Shown here piece by piece: positions 1 to 8,326 of a DNA stretch of 64,000 nucleotides. The notes under the pieces are model-generated. The model was given only the letters and a program-made list of their open reading frames with translations, was not told the DNA's origin and made no database searches. This stretch comes from SpSt-1165 sp964391725 (lineage in GTDB: Bacteria > Chloroflexota > Anaerolineae > Anaerolineales > Anaerolineaceae). The stretch is taken from the NCBI GenBank assembly GCA_964391725.1, contig CAYMNB010000001.1, positions 62,001 through 126,000 on the forward strand, written 5' to 3'. Made by a program: the position numbers and the translations under genes. Each line of letters starts with the position of its first letter. Position 1 is the first letter of the stretch.

Positions 1-625
1 TGACAGGGCATTGCGGACAGGCGGGTTTCCTGGCAGCACAGATTTCGCGGCCCAAATAAATCAATAGCAAATGCGCGTCACCATATTGTTCAGGGGTGTA
101 ACAGTCCTGCAAGGCGCTGTGCGCCTTTTCCACGGAGATTTCTTTGTCACGCAATCCAACCCGGCCGCTGACACGATAAACATGGGTATCCACAGGAAAA
201 GCCGGCATCCCCAAAGAAAAAACCATCACAATCGAGGCGGTTTTCAATCCGACCCCCTTCAAAGAAAGCAACCAGTCTTGTACATCCTTAGCGGGCATCA
301 TCTCTAAGAATGACAGGGTCAAACTGCCTTCTTGTTTATCAATGATCCGTAATATTTCTTGAATTCGTGGTGCTTTCTGGTTTGCCAAACCTGCAACCCG
401 CACCGTATCGATCAATTCCGCCTCATCTGCCACCATGACATCATCCCAGGATGGATACCGCTTGCGCATGGCTTCATAGGCAAGGTCCCGGTTGCGGTCA
501 TTGGTATTCTGTGATAAAACCGTCAGAATCAATTCATCAAGCGCATCACGCTTATCCCATTGCGGTTTGCCGAAATGACCCAGCAATCGCTGATGGACTG
601 CCTGTGCGCGTTCAAATTTCTCCAT
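1..625 (-). CDS. nth: Endonuclease III (DNA glycosylase/AP lyase), 3' end beyond window
   Basis: Base-excision repair glycosylase that removes oxidised pyrimidines and nicks abasic sites. Reading the minus strand from the ATG at 625 gives a protein beginning MEKFERAQAV. It carries the helix-hairpin-helix GVGLKTAS, whose Lys matches the catalytic Lys120 of E. coli Nth, followed by PVDTHVYRV, whose Asp matches Asp138. Near the window edge are the first three cysteines of the 4Fe-4S loop (C-x6-C-x2-C in EICAARKPACPQC). The fourth cysteine and the stop codon lie outside the window. The start is 8 bp after the stop of the upstream asparaginase gene, so the two are probably cotranscribed. The family call is secure; a MutY-like role is unlikely because the Lys and Asp pair is that of Nth. 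Confidence 0.93.
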   Translation of the reverse strand, partial: MEKFERAQAVHQRLLGHFGKPQWDKRDALDELILTVLSQNTNDRNRDLAYEAMRKRYPSWDDVMVADEAELIDTVRVAGLANQKAPRIQEILRIIDKQEGSLTLSFLEMMPAKDVQDWLLSLKGVGLKTASIVMVFSLGMPAFPVDTHVYRVSGRVGLRDKEISVEKAHSALQDCYTPEQYGDAHLLLIYLGREICAARKPACPQCPV

Positions 626-633
626 GGAAATAC

Positions 634-1671
634 TCACCACCGAAACGATGGCCGTATCGAGCCCACTTCAAGTCCGGCAACATTGAATATCGGACCTGCC
701 AAAAAATCTTTCATAGGCTGCAACTCTTCCTCGTTCAGAACCCCCATTGATTGTAGAAGCGTAGTCACGATCACACCCCTGGCCCTGCCTTGCGCATCAC
801 CATCCAGTACTTTGAAGGCAATGCCAATGCCTTCAGGATGGTCCGGCATCACACCCGGCAGAACTCCAACAATCTGATAGCCATCAGCGCCGCCTTTGGA
901 GATAAGCTTACCGCTGCCAGCCTGAATCAGAAGCGTGTCGAGGCTGTGATTAGGCCCGCTGACCATAAAAGGATGCTGTATCATGGCAGACGATGCTTCA
1001 CGGCAGGCAGCCTGTCTGTCCGCTGCCAACCCAACCGGGTCACACAAACGTGCAACGCCGTAAGCGGCATTTTTCAGAGGAATGGCAAAAACCGGCGCTG
1101 AACAACCATCAATTCCAATCACCACATCTTCTTTGGTTACATCCACCATCTCCGCAAAAGTGGACAGGATCTGCTGCTGCACAGGATGCTTTGGATCGGT
1201 GTAGGCTTCGGTAGAGTAACCGCCCAGCACACATTGCGCCAGCATGCCAGTGTGTTTGCCGGAGCAATTGTGCCGATAGGCATTGGGTTCTTCGCCGCGT
1301 TCTCGCATCGCAAATTGAGTCTCTCGATCTCCTGCGGCATGCACCCCACACAACAATTGATCGACCGAAAGGCCGATTTTTTTATGCATCGACATTAATG
1401 CAGCGACATGGTCATCGGTGCCCTGGTGAGAAGCACAGGTGATAGCGATTTCTTTGACCGTCAAGCCAAACCGTTGCGCCCCCCCATTTTCCAGCAGAGG
1501 AAGCGTCTGGAAAGGTTTGGCGGAAGAACGCAGGTAATACAATTCATCGATATCTCCCGCCTGAAACAGAACCTGCCCATGGCTGTCAACCACTGCAATA
1601 GCGCCCATGTGGATGGATTCCACCAGCGGTCCTCGAACGACTTCCACCAACGACTCCCATTTTTGCTTCAT
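634..1671 (-). CDS. L-asparaginase II family (Rhizobium-type) amidohydrolase
   Basis: Predicted cytoplasmic asparaginase of the family typified by Rhizobium etli ReAII, unrelated to the E. coli type I/II enzymes. The residues described for that enzyme recur here with an offset of one: Ser49-x-x-Lys52 (RSSAK), Ser81 (CASHQG), Cys136 and Lys139 in HNCSGKH, and Cys190 in DGCSAP. Lys259 (LISKGGADG) is the probable second lysine. The 345 residues fit the family length. The gene is divergent from the hydrolase at 1725 and leads into nth. The likely reaction is Asn to Asp plus ammonia. The substrate is inferred from the family, and some members may act on other amides. Confidence 0.88.
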   Translation of the reverse strand: MKQKWESLVEVVRGPLVESIHMGAIAVVDSHGQVLFQAGDIDELYYLRSSAKPFQTLPLLENGGAQRFGLTVKEIAITCASHQGTDDHVAALMSMHKKIGLSVDQLLCGVHAAGDRETQFAMRERGEEPNAYRHNCSGKHTGMLAQCVLGGYSTEAYTDPKHPVQQQILSTFAEMVDVTKEDVVIGIDGCSAPVFAIPLKNAAYGVARLCDPVGLAADRQAACREASSAMIQHPFMVSGPNHSLDTLLIQAGSGKLISKGGADGYQIVGVLPGVMPDHPEGIGIAFKVLDGDAQGRARGVIVTTLLQSMGVLNEEELQPMKDFLAGPIFNVAGLEVGSIRPSFRW

Positions 1672-1724
1672 ACCTGTTCACATCCTTTCTCATCTACTGG
1701 ATCAATCAAGATTATAATGGAGAA

Positions 1725-2783
1725 ATGCAACGCAATAGCAAAACGAGTGAAACAAAAAACAAACCAGCCAGCAAAAAGCACAACATCAATCCAAAATGGC
1801 TGGTGGTTTCCGCCTTTGTCACAGTTCTGTTCCTGGAATTTACCAATTCTCTGCGTCCCAGCTTGCGCAGTCGTTTTTTCTACCTGCTAGTGGCCATTAA
1901 TAACCTTTTGACAGGCAACAAACCGCTGGAAGAACAGCGTGAACATATGCAGAGGCTCGAAAAGATCATCAAAAAAGTCAACGACGATGAACCGCAAGAA
2001 ATTATCTACGCGCCAGCCGGTATCAAGGTTGAATGGGTGGATCCGCAAACGAAATTTGCCCACGATCAAGTGATTCTTTATCTGCACGGCGGAGCCTATG
2101 TAAACAAGTCGCCTGCATTTCACCGGCGCTATGTGCGCCATTTGGCGACCCTTGCCAAAACCCGCGCACTCATGGTCGACTACCGCCTGGCACCCGAAAG
2201 TCCCTTTCCCGCAGCGCTTGAAGATGCTGTCGCTGCCTACAAATGGTTGTTGACTTCTGGCTACAAACCAGAAAAGATCGTGATTGCCGGCGATTCTGCC
2301 GGTGGTGGCCTGACCGCTGCCTGCTTGCTTTACTGCCGTGAACACAATCTGCCAATGCCATCAGCAGCGGTGCTGTTTTCTCCCTGGTTAGATCTGGCAG
2401 GCACAAGCAATTCCATCCATCGTCTTGAAAATGTAGACATGCAATTACGTTGGGAGAATCTGGAAAAAAGCGCCAAAGCTTATTATGGCGAATATCCACC
2501 AACGCACCCATTGATTTCACCCTTGTTCGGTGAGTTACATGGTTTACCACCTTTCCTCATTATTGCAGGTGGGCGCGAGATCTTACTTGACGATTCCTTA
2601 CGGTTTGCCGATCGCCTGAGCATGGGTGAATGCGATGTAGAGCTGATCGTCGAGCCCAACATGGGGCATGTCTGGTCAATTTTTGAACCGCTCATCCCTG
2701 AAGCAGAGGCAGCCAACCTGCATGTAGCAGAATTCATTCAACATCACCTGAATCCAACAGATTCAGAAACCAAATTCAAGTAG
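1725..2783 (+). CDS. Alpha/beta hydrolase, hormone-sensitive-lipase type, membrane anchored
   Basis: Predicted carboxylesterase/lipase of 352 aa. Residues 24-60 form a hydrophobic N-terminal segment, probably a membrane anchor. The catalytic domain then shows the oxyanion-hole motif HGGAY (121-125), the nucleophile elbow GDSAGG (Ser191), Asp289 or Asp290 in ILLDDS, and His315 in GHVW, so the Ser-Asp-His triad is complete. A perfect TATAAT at 1713-1718 lies only six bases before the ATG, which suggests a leaderless transcript; the intervening GGAG is too close to the start to act as a normal ribosome site. The substrate cannot be read from sequence. Followed after 35 bp by an aldose-epimerase-like gene. 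Confidence 0.87.
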   Translation: MQRNSKTSETKNKPASKKHNINPKWLVVSAFVTVLFLEFTNSLRPSLRSRFFYLLVAINNLLTGNKPLEEQREHMQRLEKIIKKVNDDEPQEIIYAPAGIKVEWVDPQTKFAHDQVILYLHGGAYVNKSPAFHRRYVRHLATLAKTRALMVDYRLAPESPFPAALEDAVAAYKWLLTSGYKPEKIVIAGDSAGGGLTAACLLYCREHNLPMPSAAVLFSPWLDLAGTSNSIHRLENVDMQLRWENLEKSAKAYYGEYPPTHPLISPLFGELHGLPPFLIIAGGREILLDDSLRFADRLSMGECDVELIVEPNMGHVWSIFEPLIPEAEAANLHVAEFIQHHLNPTDSETKFK

Positions 2784-2818
2784 AATCAAAACCAGAAGCT
2801 AACAGAAGGAGATTGGTT

Positions 2819-3715
2819 ATGCAGAAAGTCAATTACAAAGGCTGGAAAAATTGTATTGAGATCAAAAACGACCTTGTCACTATGGTTGTTACTGCCGATG
2901 TCGGGCCCAGGGTGATCTTCTTTGGCTTTACTGAAGGCGAAAACATCTTTCAAAACTACGAGGACATGATGGGCCTGACCGGGGGTGATGAGTGGCGCAT
3001 TTATGGCGGACATCGTCTTTGGGCTGCGCCCGAAATTCAACCCCGCACTTACTTCCCTGACAATCGGCCGGTGAAAGTAGAAGAACGCAAAGGCTTAATC
3101 CGTTTCACCGCCCCCATCGAAGAAGCAAACCGCATAGAAAAGCAGATCGACATCTCCCTTGACCCTGTGCTGGCAAATGCAAAATTGGTACATCGTATTA
3201 TCAATCACAACCCCTGGGGCATAGAATTGGCCCCCTGGGGACTGTCTGTCATGCGTCCCGGCGGGCAGGTTATTGTACCATTTGCTCCTCGCGGAACGCA
3301 CAGCACCAACCTTCTGCCGAACATAAACCTGGTCGGCTGGACTTATACCAATATGAGTGATCCTCGCTGGACCTGGGGCAGGAAGTATTACCGGCTGCAA
3401 TCACAACCCGGCAACGCTATCCCGCAGAAGATTGGTTCCAATGTCGTCGATGGATGGGCGGCCTATTTATATGCTGATTGGGCGTTCATCAAACGCTTCG
3501 ATTTCCAACCGGACTTTGTTTATCCTGACCTTGGCGTCAACTTCGAAACCTTCACCAATGATGATATGCTGGAGGTGGAAACATTAGGACCGCTGCACTG
3601 GCTGCAGCCCGGTGAAGCGGTGGAACATACCGAACATTGGTCGCTGCACAGTAACCTGCCGCTTATCGAAACAGAAGAGGACATTGACCAGCATATCTTA
3701 CCCCGACTAAAATGA
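2819..3715 (+). CDS. Aldose-1-epimerase-like (galactose-mutarotase fold) protein of unknown function
   Basis: Protein of 298 aa rich in beta-strand and aromatic segments, such as GGHRLWAAPE, SVMRPGGQ and WGRKYYRLQ, typical of the galactose-mutarotase superfamily (DUF4380-like). It probably binds a sugar. No signal peptide is seen. GAAGGAG at 2805-2811 sits seven bases before the ATG at 2819, so this start is preferred over the in-frame TTG at 2813. It precedes wecB by 19 bp, so the stretch 2819-5884 may be one transcript devoted to carbohydrate handling. I cannot identify catalytic His/Glu residues by eye, so an epimerase activity is only a fold-level inference. Confidence 0.6.
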   Translation: MQKVNYKGWKNCIEIKNDLVTMVVTADVGPRVIFFGFTEGENIFQNYEDMMGLTGGDEWRIYGGHRLWAAPEIQPRTYFPDNRPVKVEERKGLIRFTAPIEEANRIEKQIDISLDPVLANAKLVHRIINHNPWGIELAPWGLSVMRPGGQVIVPFAPRGTHSTNLLPNINLVGWTYTNMSDPRWTWGRKYYRLQSQPGNAIPQKIGSNVVDGWAAYLYADWAFIKRFDFQPDFVYPDLGVNFETFTNDDMLEVETLGPLHWLQPGEAVEHTEHWSLHSNLPLIETEEDIDQHILPRLK

Positions 3716-3734
3716 GCGTCGGAAAGGTCTCCAA

Positions 3735-4862
3735 ATGAAGGTTATGACAATTTTCGGCACCCGGCCCGAAGCCGTCAAGATGGCGCCGGTCATTCAACAA
3801 CTGCAGCGCCATCCTGACATCACCACCACGATATGTGTCACGGCGCAACACCGTGAAATGCTTGATAAGGTCTTGGACATTTTCAACATCTCGCCTCACA
3901 TTGACCTCGATTTGATGCGCGCCAACCAGACACTTCCCAAATTAACCGCCAGCATCCTCTCAGCCCTTGACCCTGTCATCGCAGACATCCAACCGGATTG
4001 GATCCTCGCTCAGGGTGACACCACCACTGTCATGTGCGCTTCTCTGTTGGCTTACTATCATCGCCTTCACTTTGGGCATGTTGAGGCAGGCCTGCGGACG
4101 CATAACAAATGGGAACCATTTCCAGAGGAGATCAACCGCCGCATTGCCGGTATCACCGCTGATTTGCATTTTGCCCCCACCTGGCACAGCCGCGATAATC
4201 TTTTAGCAGAAGGCATTGAGGATTGGCGTATCGTAGTCACCGGCAACCCCGTGATCGATGCATTACACCAGATTCAACAGCAACCCACCCCCGAAGAAGC
4301 CCGTCAGATACTCGCCCAGGCAGGATACCAGGATGAACGTAAAGTTATCTTGCTGACTGCACATCGCCGGGAGAATTTTGGCACGCCAATGAACCATATC
4401 TTCCAGGCCATCTGTAAATTGGCGCAAGAATACGAGGATACCGCATCAATTATCTATCCTGTTCATCTCAATCCTAATGTGCGCGATCTCGCCCATGATA
4501 TGCTGGCAGGACAACCCAATATACTCCTACTTGAGCCCTTGCCCTACCTGACGCTCGTGCACGTGATGAAAGCAGCTTCGTTGGTGCTGACCGACAGCGG
4601 CGGCATTCAGGAAGAAGCCACCGCGCTACAAATCCCCACCCTCGTGCTGCGCGAGGTAACCGAGCGCCCCGAAGGTGTACAGGCCGGCATACTTACCCTG
4701 GTTGGTTCTGATGAAACAGCCATATTGAGCGAATCACGCAAACATCTGACCGAAAACGCTCAAAAACCCAAACTGATAGCCAACCCATTCGGTGATGGGC
4801 ATGCAGCCGAAAAAATCGTCACCGCACTGATGAATTTCAAAGAACAGGGCAAACCAGCATGA
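3735..4862 (+). CDS. wecB: UDP-N-acetylglucosamine 2-epimerase (non-hydrolysing)
   Basis: Converts UDP-GlcNAc to UDP-ManNAc for surface polysaccharide precursors. All family blocks are present across 375 aa: the N-terminal GTRPEAVKM, QGDTTT, HVEAGLRT with the EPFPEEINRR segment, TAHRRENFG and DSGGIQEEA. It starts 19 bp after the mutarotase-like gene and its stop overlaps the start of the following GT4 gene (ATGA), a strong sign of translational coupling. Together they suggest a small glycan assembly operon, with the GT4 perhaps using a ManNAc- or GlcNAc-containing acceptor. Length and motifs are ordinary for the family. Confidence 0.94.
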   Translation: MKVMTIFGTRPEAVKMAPVIQQLQRHPDITTTICVTAQHREMLDKVLDIFNISPHIDLDLMRANQTLPKLTASILSALDPVIADIQPDWILAQGDTTTVMCASLLAYYHRLHFGHVEAGLRTHNKWEPFPEEINRRIAGITADLHFAPTWHSRDNLLAEGIEDWRIVVTGNPVIDALHQIQQQPTPEEARQILAQAGYQDERKVILLTAHRRENFGTPMNHIFQAICKLAQEYEDTASIIYPVHLNPNVRDLAHDMLAGQPNILLLEPLPYLTLVHVMKAASLVLTDSGGIQEEATALQIPTLVLREVTERPEGVQAGILTLVGSDETAILSESRKHLTENAQKPKLIANPFGDGHAAEKIVTALMNFKEQGKPA

Positions 4863-5884
4863 CCTCTGCGACCATCGCTGTACTGCCAAAATTAGAGGGG
4901 CTGGCGGGCCCGGCTTCTTTCTATGGGCGTTTTACCAAAACCGTCCGTGAACGTGGCTTTAGCGTGCACAATGACCCCGCTGCTCCCGGTGTGGAGGCCG
5001 TGTTAGTCATTGCCGGAACCAAACACATCCCCCAGTTATGGCGCGCCAAACGAAGGGGCATTCGCATTGTCCAGCGGCTCGATAACATCAACTGGCAGCA
5101 CAAGCATATGCGCACCAGCATCTATCATTACGTGCGCTCCGAGATCGGCAATGTCATCATGCAGACCATCCGCCGTAACCTCGCTGACCACATCGTTTAC
5201 CAGAGTCATTTTGCCCGTGAATGGTGGCTTGATGTCTATGGCTCTACGGGAAAGCCTTTCGACATCATTTACAACGGCGTTGACCTGCAGGAATACTCAC
5301 CTTTCGGAAGTGAAGTACCCCCCACAGACCACCTACGTCTGCTGGTGGTGGAAGGACGCATGAGCGGCGGGCAGGAAAAGGGATTGGAAAATGCCATCAA
5401 CCTGGCGCAAAGACTGCAAAAAGAACTCGACCAACCTTTAGAGTTGGTAGTCATCGGCAAAGTAGCGTCTGACATCCAGGCACATTGGCAGTCTTCCACG
5501 GGTATCTGGCTGAATTTTCTCGGGCAAGTGCCGCGTGCAGACATTCCCGCGCACATGCGCTCCGCCCACCTGCTCTTCTCCGCTGACCTCAACGGTGCCT
5601 GCCCCAATGTCGTGGTGGAATCACTGGCCTGCGGTTTGCCCGTGATATCGTTTGACACCGGTGCGCTGCCGGAACTGGTCAAAGACAACAGCGGTATCGT
5701 TGTCCCCTATGGCAGCGATGTCTGGAAAATGGAACAACCTGTTTTTAAACCGCTGGTGCAAGCTGCACTGGAGGTATTTAATAACCAGCCGCAATACCGC
5801 CAATCTGCCCGTCAACAGGCTGAAAACTGCTTTGACATCAACCATGTAGTCGACCGCTACCTGACCGCCCTGTTTCCTGCATAA
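4859..5884 (+). CDS. Glycosyltransferase family 4
   Basis: GT-B glycosyltransferase of 341 aa. The C-terminal donor-binding half shows VVESLACGLPVISFDTGALPE, the usual second half of the GT4 E-x7-E signature, but the first glutamate position is taken by NGACPN, so donor contacts differ from the standard. The N-terminal half contains RLDNINW and IYNGVDLQEYSP, both common in GT4 enzymes. No membrane segment or signal is seen, so it acts in the cytoplasm. The start overlaps the wecB stop by four bases. Donor and acceptor sugars are unknown. A bidirectional terminator follows directly. Confidence 0.85.
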   Translation: MTSATIAVLPKLEGLAGPASFYGRFTKTVRERGFSVHNDPAAPGVEAVLVIAGTKHIPQLWRAKRRGIRIVQRLDNINWQHKHMRTSIYHYVRSEIGNVIMQTIRRNLADHIVYQSHFAREWWLDVYGSTGKPFDIIYNGVDLQEYSPFGSEVPPTDHLRLLVVEGRMSGGQEKGLENAINLAQRLQKELDQPLELVVIGKVASDIQAHWQSSTGIWLNFLGQVPRADIPAHMRSAHLLFSADLNGACPNVVVESLACGLPVISFDTGALPELVKDNSGIVVPYGSDVWKMEQPVFKPLVQAALEVFNNQPQYRQSARQQAENCFDINHVVDRYLTALFPA

Positions 5885-5918
5885 AAAAATCGGAGCTCTT
5901 TACGAGCTCCGGATTTTA
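5884..5918. terminator. Bidirectional intrinsic terminator between GT4 gene and metK
   Basis: GGAGCTC (5892-5898) and GAGCTCC (5904-5910) form a stem around TTTAC. It is extended by A-rich and T-rich flanks on either side that act as U-tracts on both strands. It serves the convergent GT4 (plus) and metK (minus) genes. Confidence 0.8.
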
Positions 5919-5924
5919 CTTTCT

Positions 5925-7139
5925 CTACAAACCGACAGCGTTGATCAACGCTTCGGTACGATTAACCTCTTCCCATGGCAGGTTCAAATCGTCGCGCCCG
6001 AAGTGCCCATACGCCGCCACCTGACGGAAAATCGGCCGGCGCAAGCCCAGATCGCGGATAATCGCGCCCGGACGCAGGTCGAAGACGGCAGAGATTGCCT
6101 GTGCAATTTTCTCGTCGGCCACCTTGCCGGTGCCGAAGGTCTCTACATTGATGCTCAACGGATGCGCCACACCAATGGCATACGCCACCTGAATCTCGCA
6201 GCGTGTTGCCAATCCGGCAGCAACGATGTTCTTCGCCACCCAACGGGCAGCGTATGCACCGGAACGATCTACTTTGGTAGCATCTTTGCCTGAAAACGCG
6301 CCGCCGCCGTGACGTCCCATGCCGCCATAGGTATCCACGATGATCTTGCGGCCGGTCAAGCCAGCGTCACCCAACGGCCCGCCGATATGGAAACGGCCGG
6401 TCGGATTTACATAAATATTGGCAGATGCTGCGTCAAATAAATCCTCCGGCAGCGTAGGCTTGATCACATGTTCGATCACCGCCTGGCGGATCTCATCTTG
6501 TTTGGCATTGGCCGCATGCTGAGTGCTGATTAAAACCGTGGGAATACTGACTGGTTTTCCGTAGCTATATTCTACAGTTACCTGGCTTTTACCATCCGGA
6601 TAGAAGAAAGGAACGGTGCCGTCTTTGCGCACTGCGGCCAATTGGCGGGTCAGCTTGTGGGCATAATAGATCGGAGCAGGCATCAAGGTCGGGGTTTCAT
6701 CACAGGCATAACCAAACATCATGCCCTGGTCGCCAGCCCCCAGCTTTTCAATGTCTTCTTCCGTCAATTCTCCCCGTTTGGCTTCTAATGCTTCGTCAAC
6801 GCCCTGGGCGATGTCCGTCGATTGCTGCGCAATAGCTGAGATGACGCCACAGGTTTGCGCATCAAAACTCTTTTTCCCTCGGTCATAGCCAATGCCGCTG
6901 ACAACTTCACGCACCAGGTCGTCAAAATTGACGAATGCCTCGGTGGTGATCTCACCCATGATCATGACAAACCCAGTTTTGGTCGCGGTTTCACATGCCA
7001 CACGCGATAACGGATCCTGGGTCAGACAGGCGTCCAACACCGCGTCACTGATCTGGTCGCACATCTTGTCAGGATGGCCTTCGGTCACCGACTCCGAAGT
7101 GAATAAGTACTTCTTTGCCTGCATAAATGAACTGCTCAT
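5925..7139 (-). CDS. metK: S-adenosylmethionine synthetase
   Basis: Makes S-adenosylmethionine from methionine and ATP. The 404 aa protein contains the N-terminal SESVTEGHPDKMCDQ, the ATP-binding GAGDQGMMFGYA and the P-loop-like GGGAFSGKDATKVDRSGAY, all diagnostic. GGAGGT at 7149-7154 is a strong ribosome site ten bases from the ATG at 7139. The gene stands alone between a riboswitch-controlled leader and a bidirectional terminator. Regulation is visible: a SAM-I riboswitch with an overlapping antiterminator and terminator lies between its promoter and start, so high product levels should stop transcription. Confidence 0.97.
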   Translation of the reverse strand: MSSSFMQAKKYLFTSESVTEGHPDKMCDQISDAVLDACLTQDPLSRVACETATKTGFVMIMGEITTEAFVNFDDLVREVVSGIGYDRGKKSFDAQTCGVISAIAQQSTDIAQGVDEALEAKRGELTEEDIEKLGAGDQGMMFGYACDETPTLMPAPIYYAHKLTRQLAAVRKDGTVPFFYPDGKSQVTVEYSYGKPVSIPTVLISTQHAANAKQDEIRQAVIEHVIKPTLPEDLFDAASANIYVNPTGRFHIGGPLGDAGLTGRKIIVDTYGGMGRHGGGAFSGKDATKVDRSGAYAARWVAKNIVAAGLATRCEIQVAYAIGVAHPLSINVETFGTGKVADEKIAQAISAVFDLRPGAIIRDLGLRRPIFRQVAAYGHFGRDDLNLPWEEVNRTEALINAVGL

Positions 7140-7164
7140 GTTTTAATTACCTCCGTGGTAGTAA

Positions 7165-7199
7165 ATAAAAATGCCCCGCGCATGATTTCAGGGGGACAT
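7165..7199 (-). terminator. Riboswitch-controlled intrinsic terminator of metK
   Basis: On the minus strand ATGTCCC (7199-7193) pairs with GGGGCAT (7177-7171), one G-U pair included, followed by TTTTAT. The 5' arm and adjacent Cs can instead pair with GGAGGACA at 7221-7214, which overlaps the 3' strand of riboswitch helix P1. The two structures are therefore mutually exclusive. Confidence 0.85.
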
Positions 7200-7217
7200 T
7201 TTCCGAGAAAGGCTGTC

Positions 7218-7345
7218 CTCCTATCGTCCAGATGTTTCTTGATTGATCGTCATTTCAGATCATCTGCCGGAATTAGCACCTTGGTTGATTCATCAGGTTG
7301 CTGAGGTTTCAAAGGGCCGGTCCCTCCACCTCTCTGGATAGAAGC
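7218..7345 (-). ncRNA. SAM-I (S-box) riboswitch aptamer
   Basis: Read on the minus strand the leader contains the S-box core AGAGAGGTGGAGGGAC, then GGCCC, AAACCTCAGCAACC and AAGGTGCTAATTCC, in the canonical order. P1 is formed by CTTCTATC (7345-7338) and GATAGGAG (7225-7218), eight consecutive pairs with one G-U. It is located between the metK promoter and coding region and lies just ahead of a terminator. SAM binding should stabilise P1, release the terminator 5' arm and switch metK off. Confidence 0.95.
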
Positions 7346-7374
7346 TGCCTGGGGCTTCATTCAATTGTTGAATT

Positions 7375-7403
7375 ATTTTAGCTGGTATCTTTCTGTATGT
7401 CAA
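7375..7403 (-). promoter_or_regulatory. Sigma70-type promoter of metK
   Basis: Minus strand: consensus -35 TTGACA (7403-7398), a 17-base spacer and -10 TAAAAT (7380-7375). Predicted start is near 7368, about 23 bases before riboswitch P1. Confidence 0.8.
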
Positions 7404-7427
7404 TTTGGCACGCCTGGAACCCAATAA

Positions 7428-7439
7428 ATTGTATACAAT
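7428..7439. repeat. Perfect 12-bp palindrome upstream of the metK promoter
   Basis: ATTGTATACAAT is a perfect palindrome 25 bp upstream of the metK -35 box, in the spacer before cdsA. It could be an operator, but it is short and AT-rich. The rest of 7404-7497 holds nothing else I recognise. Confidence 0.35.
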
Positions 7440-7497
7440 CAGACAAATTTGTAGGGTAAACGTATAAATATTTCACTGCATCAGATTATTCAGTCAA

Positions 7498-8307
7498 TTA
7501 TGTGAGTGGTAAGAATAAAATCAGTACCTGATACCCGATTGCCATGGTCCACAGATGCGCATCAATCCTGTCCAGTACCCCCCCATGCCCCGGCAGCAGA
7601 TTGCCGGTGTTCTTCAGGCCCGCCCAGCGCTTGAACATGCTCACTCCCAGGTCGCCGATGATACTGACCACATACAACAAACCAGCGAAAACCATCGCAC
7701 ACCCAGGCTTGAATAAGAACCACGCAGGAGCAACCAATGAGGACACCAATCCAACCAGGGCAGCCATCACAAAACCACTGACCACACCTTCCCAGCTTTT
7801 GTTAGGGCTGACATAACGGCCCAGTTTGTGTTTCCCCCATTGTTTACCGATCATGTAAGCAGCCGTATCTCCCATGGCGGTGATTGCCATGAAGAAAAAG
7901 AACCACCAGCCGCCGTTTGCCAGCTGGCGTGTGAAGATGAAATGGCGTCCCAATCCGCCAATATAGACTACCCCACCAAGATGGATCAGGAAATCTATCG
8001 GTAGTTGCGAGATGCCGTTTTCATATTGAATAATGGCATACGCCATGCCAAGGAACAGAAATACCAGCCAGAACCAGTGATCAAACTCTATTCCCCAAAT
8101 AGAGCCCAAACCTGCAAAGACGATGATCCCGCCGATGGTGATCCAATGAGCGGGTTGAAATCCTTTTTTCCGAAAAAGCTGGTTCCACTCGTATCCTGCT
8201 GCCGCCAGCACCAACGTAATGAACACAGCGAAAGGCCACCTGCCCAGCCAGATCATCACAAAAACCAGTGGTAGAACTATCAAGGCGGTAATGACTCGCT
8301 GTTTCAA
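7498..8307 (-). CDS. cdsA: Phosphatidate cytidylyltransferase
   Basis: Integral membrane enzyme making CDP-diacylglycerol from CTP and phosphatidate for phospholipid synthesis. The 269 aa protein is a chain of about seven to eight membrane helices ending in the family signature: KRWAGLKNTGNLLPGHGGVLDRIDA matches the S-x8-K-x3-G-x-K-D-x(4)-PGHGG-x(2)-DRxD pattern. The start is a TTG at 8307 after AGGTGGGG, 19 bp downstream of uppS. The gene order frr-uppS-cdsA on one strand is a conserved bacterial arrangement, here without pyrH or tsf ahead of it and without dxr or rseP after it. Confidence 0.93.
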   Translation of the reverse strand: MKQRVITALIVLPLVFVMIWLGRWPFAVFITLVLAAAGYEWNQLFRKKGFQPAHWITIGGIIVFAGLGSIWGIEFDHWFWLVFLFLGMAYAIIQYENGISQLPIDFLIHLGGVVYIGGLGRHFIFTRQLANGGWWFFFFMAITAMGDTAAYMIGKQWGKHKLGRYVSPNKSWEGVVSGFVMAALVGLVSSLVAPAWFLFKPGCAMVFAGLLYVVSIIGDLGVSMFKRWAGLKNTGNLLPGHGGVLDRIDAHLWTMAIGYQVLILFLPLT

Positions 8308-8326
8308 TCCCCACCTGACCCGGTCA

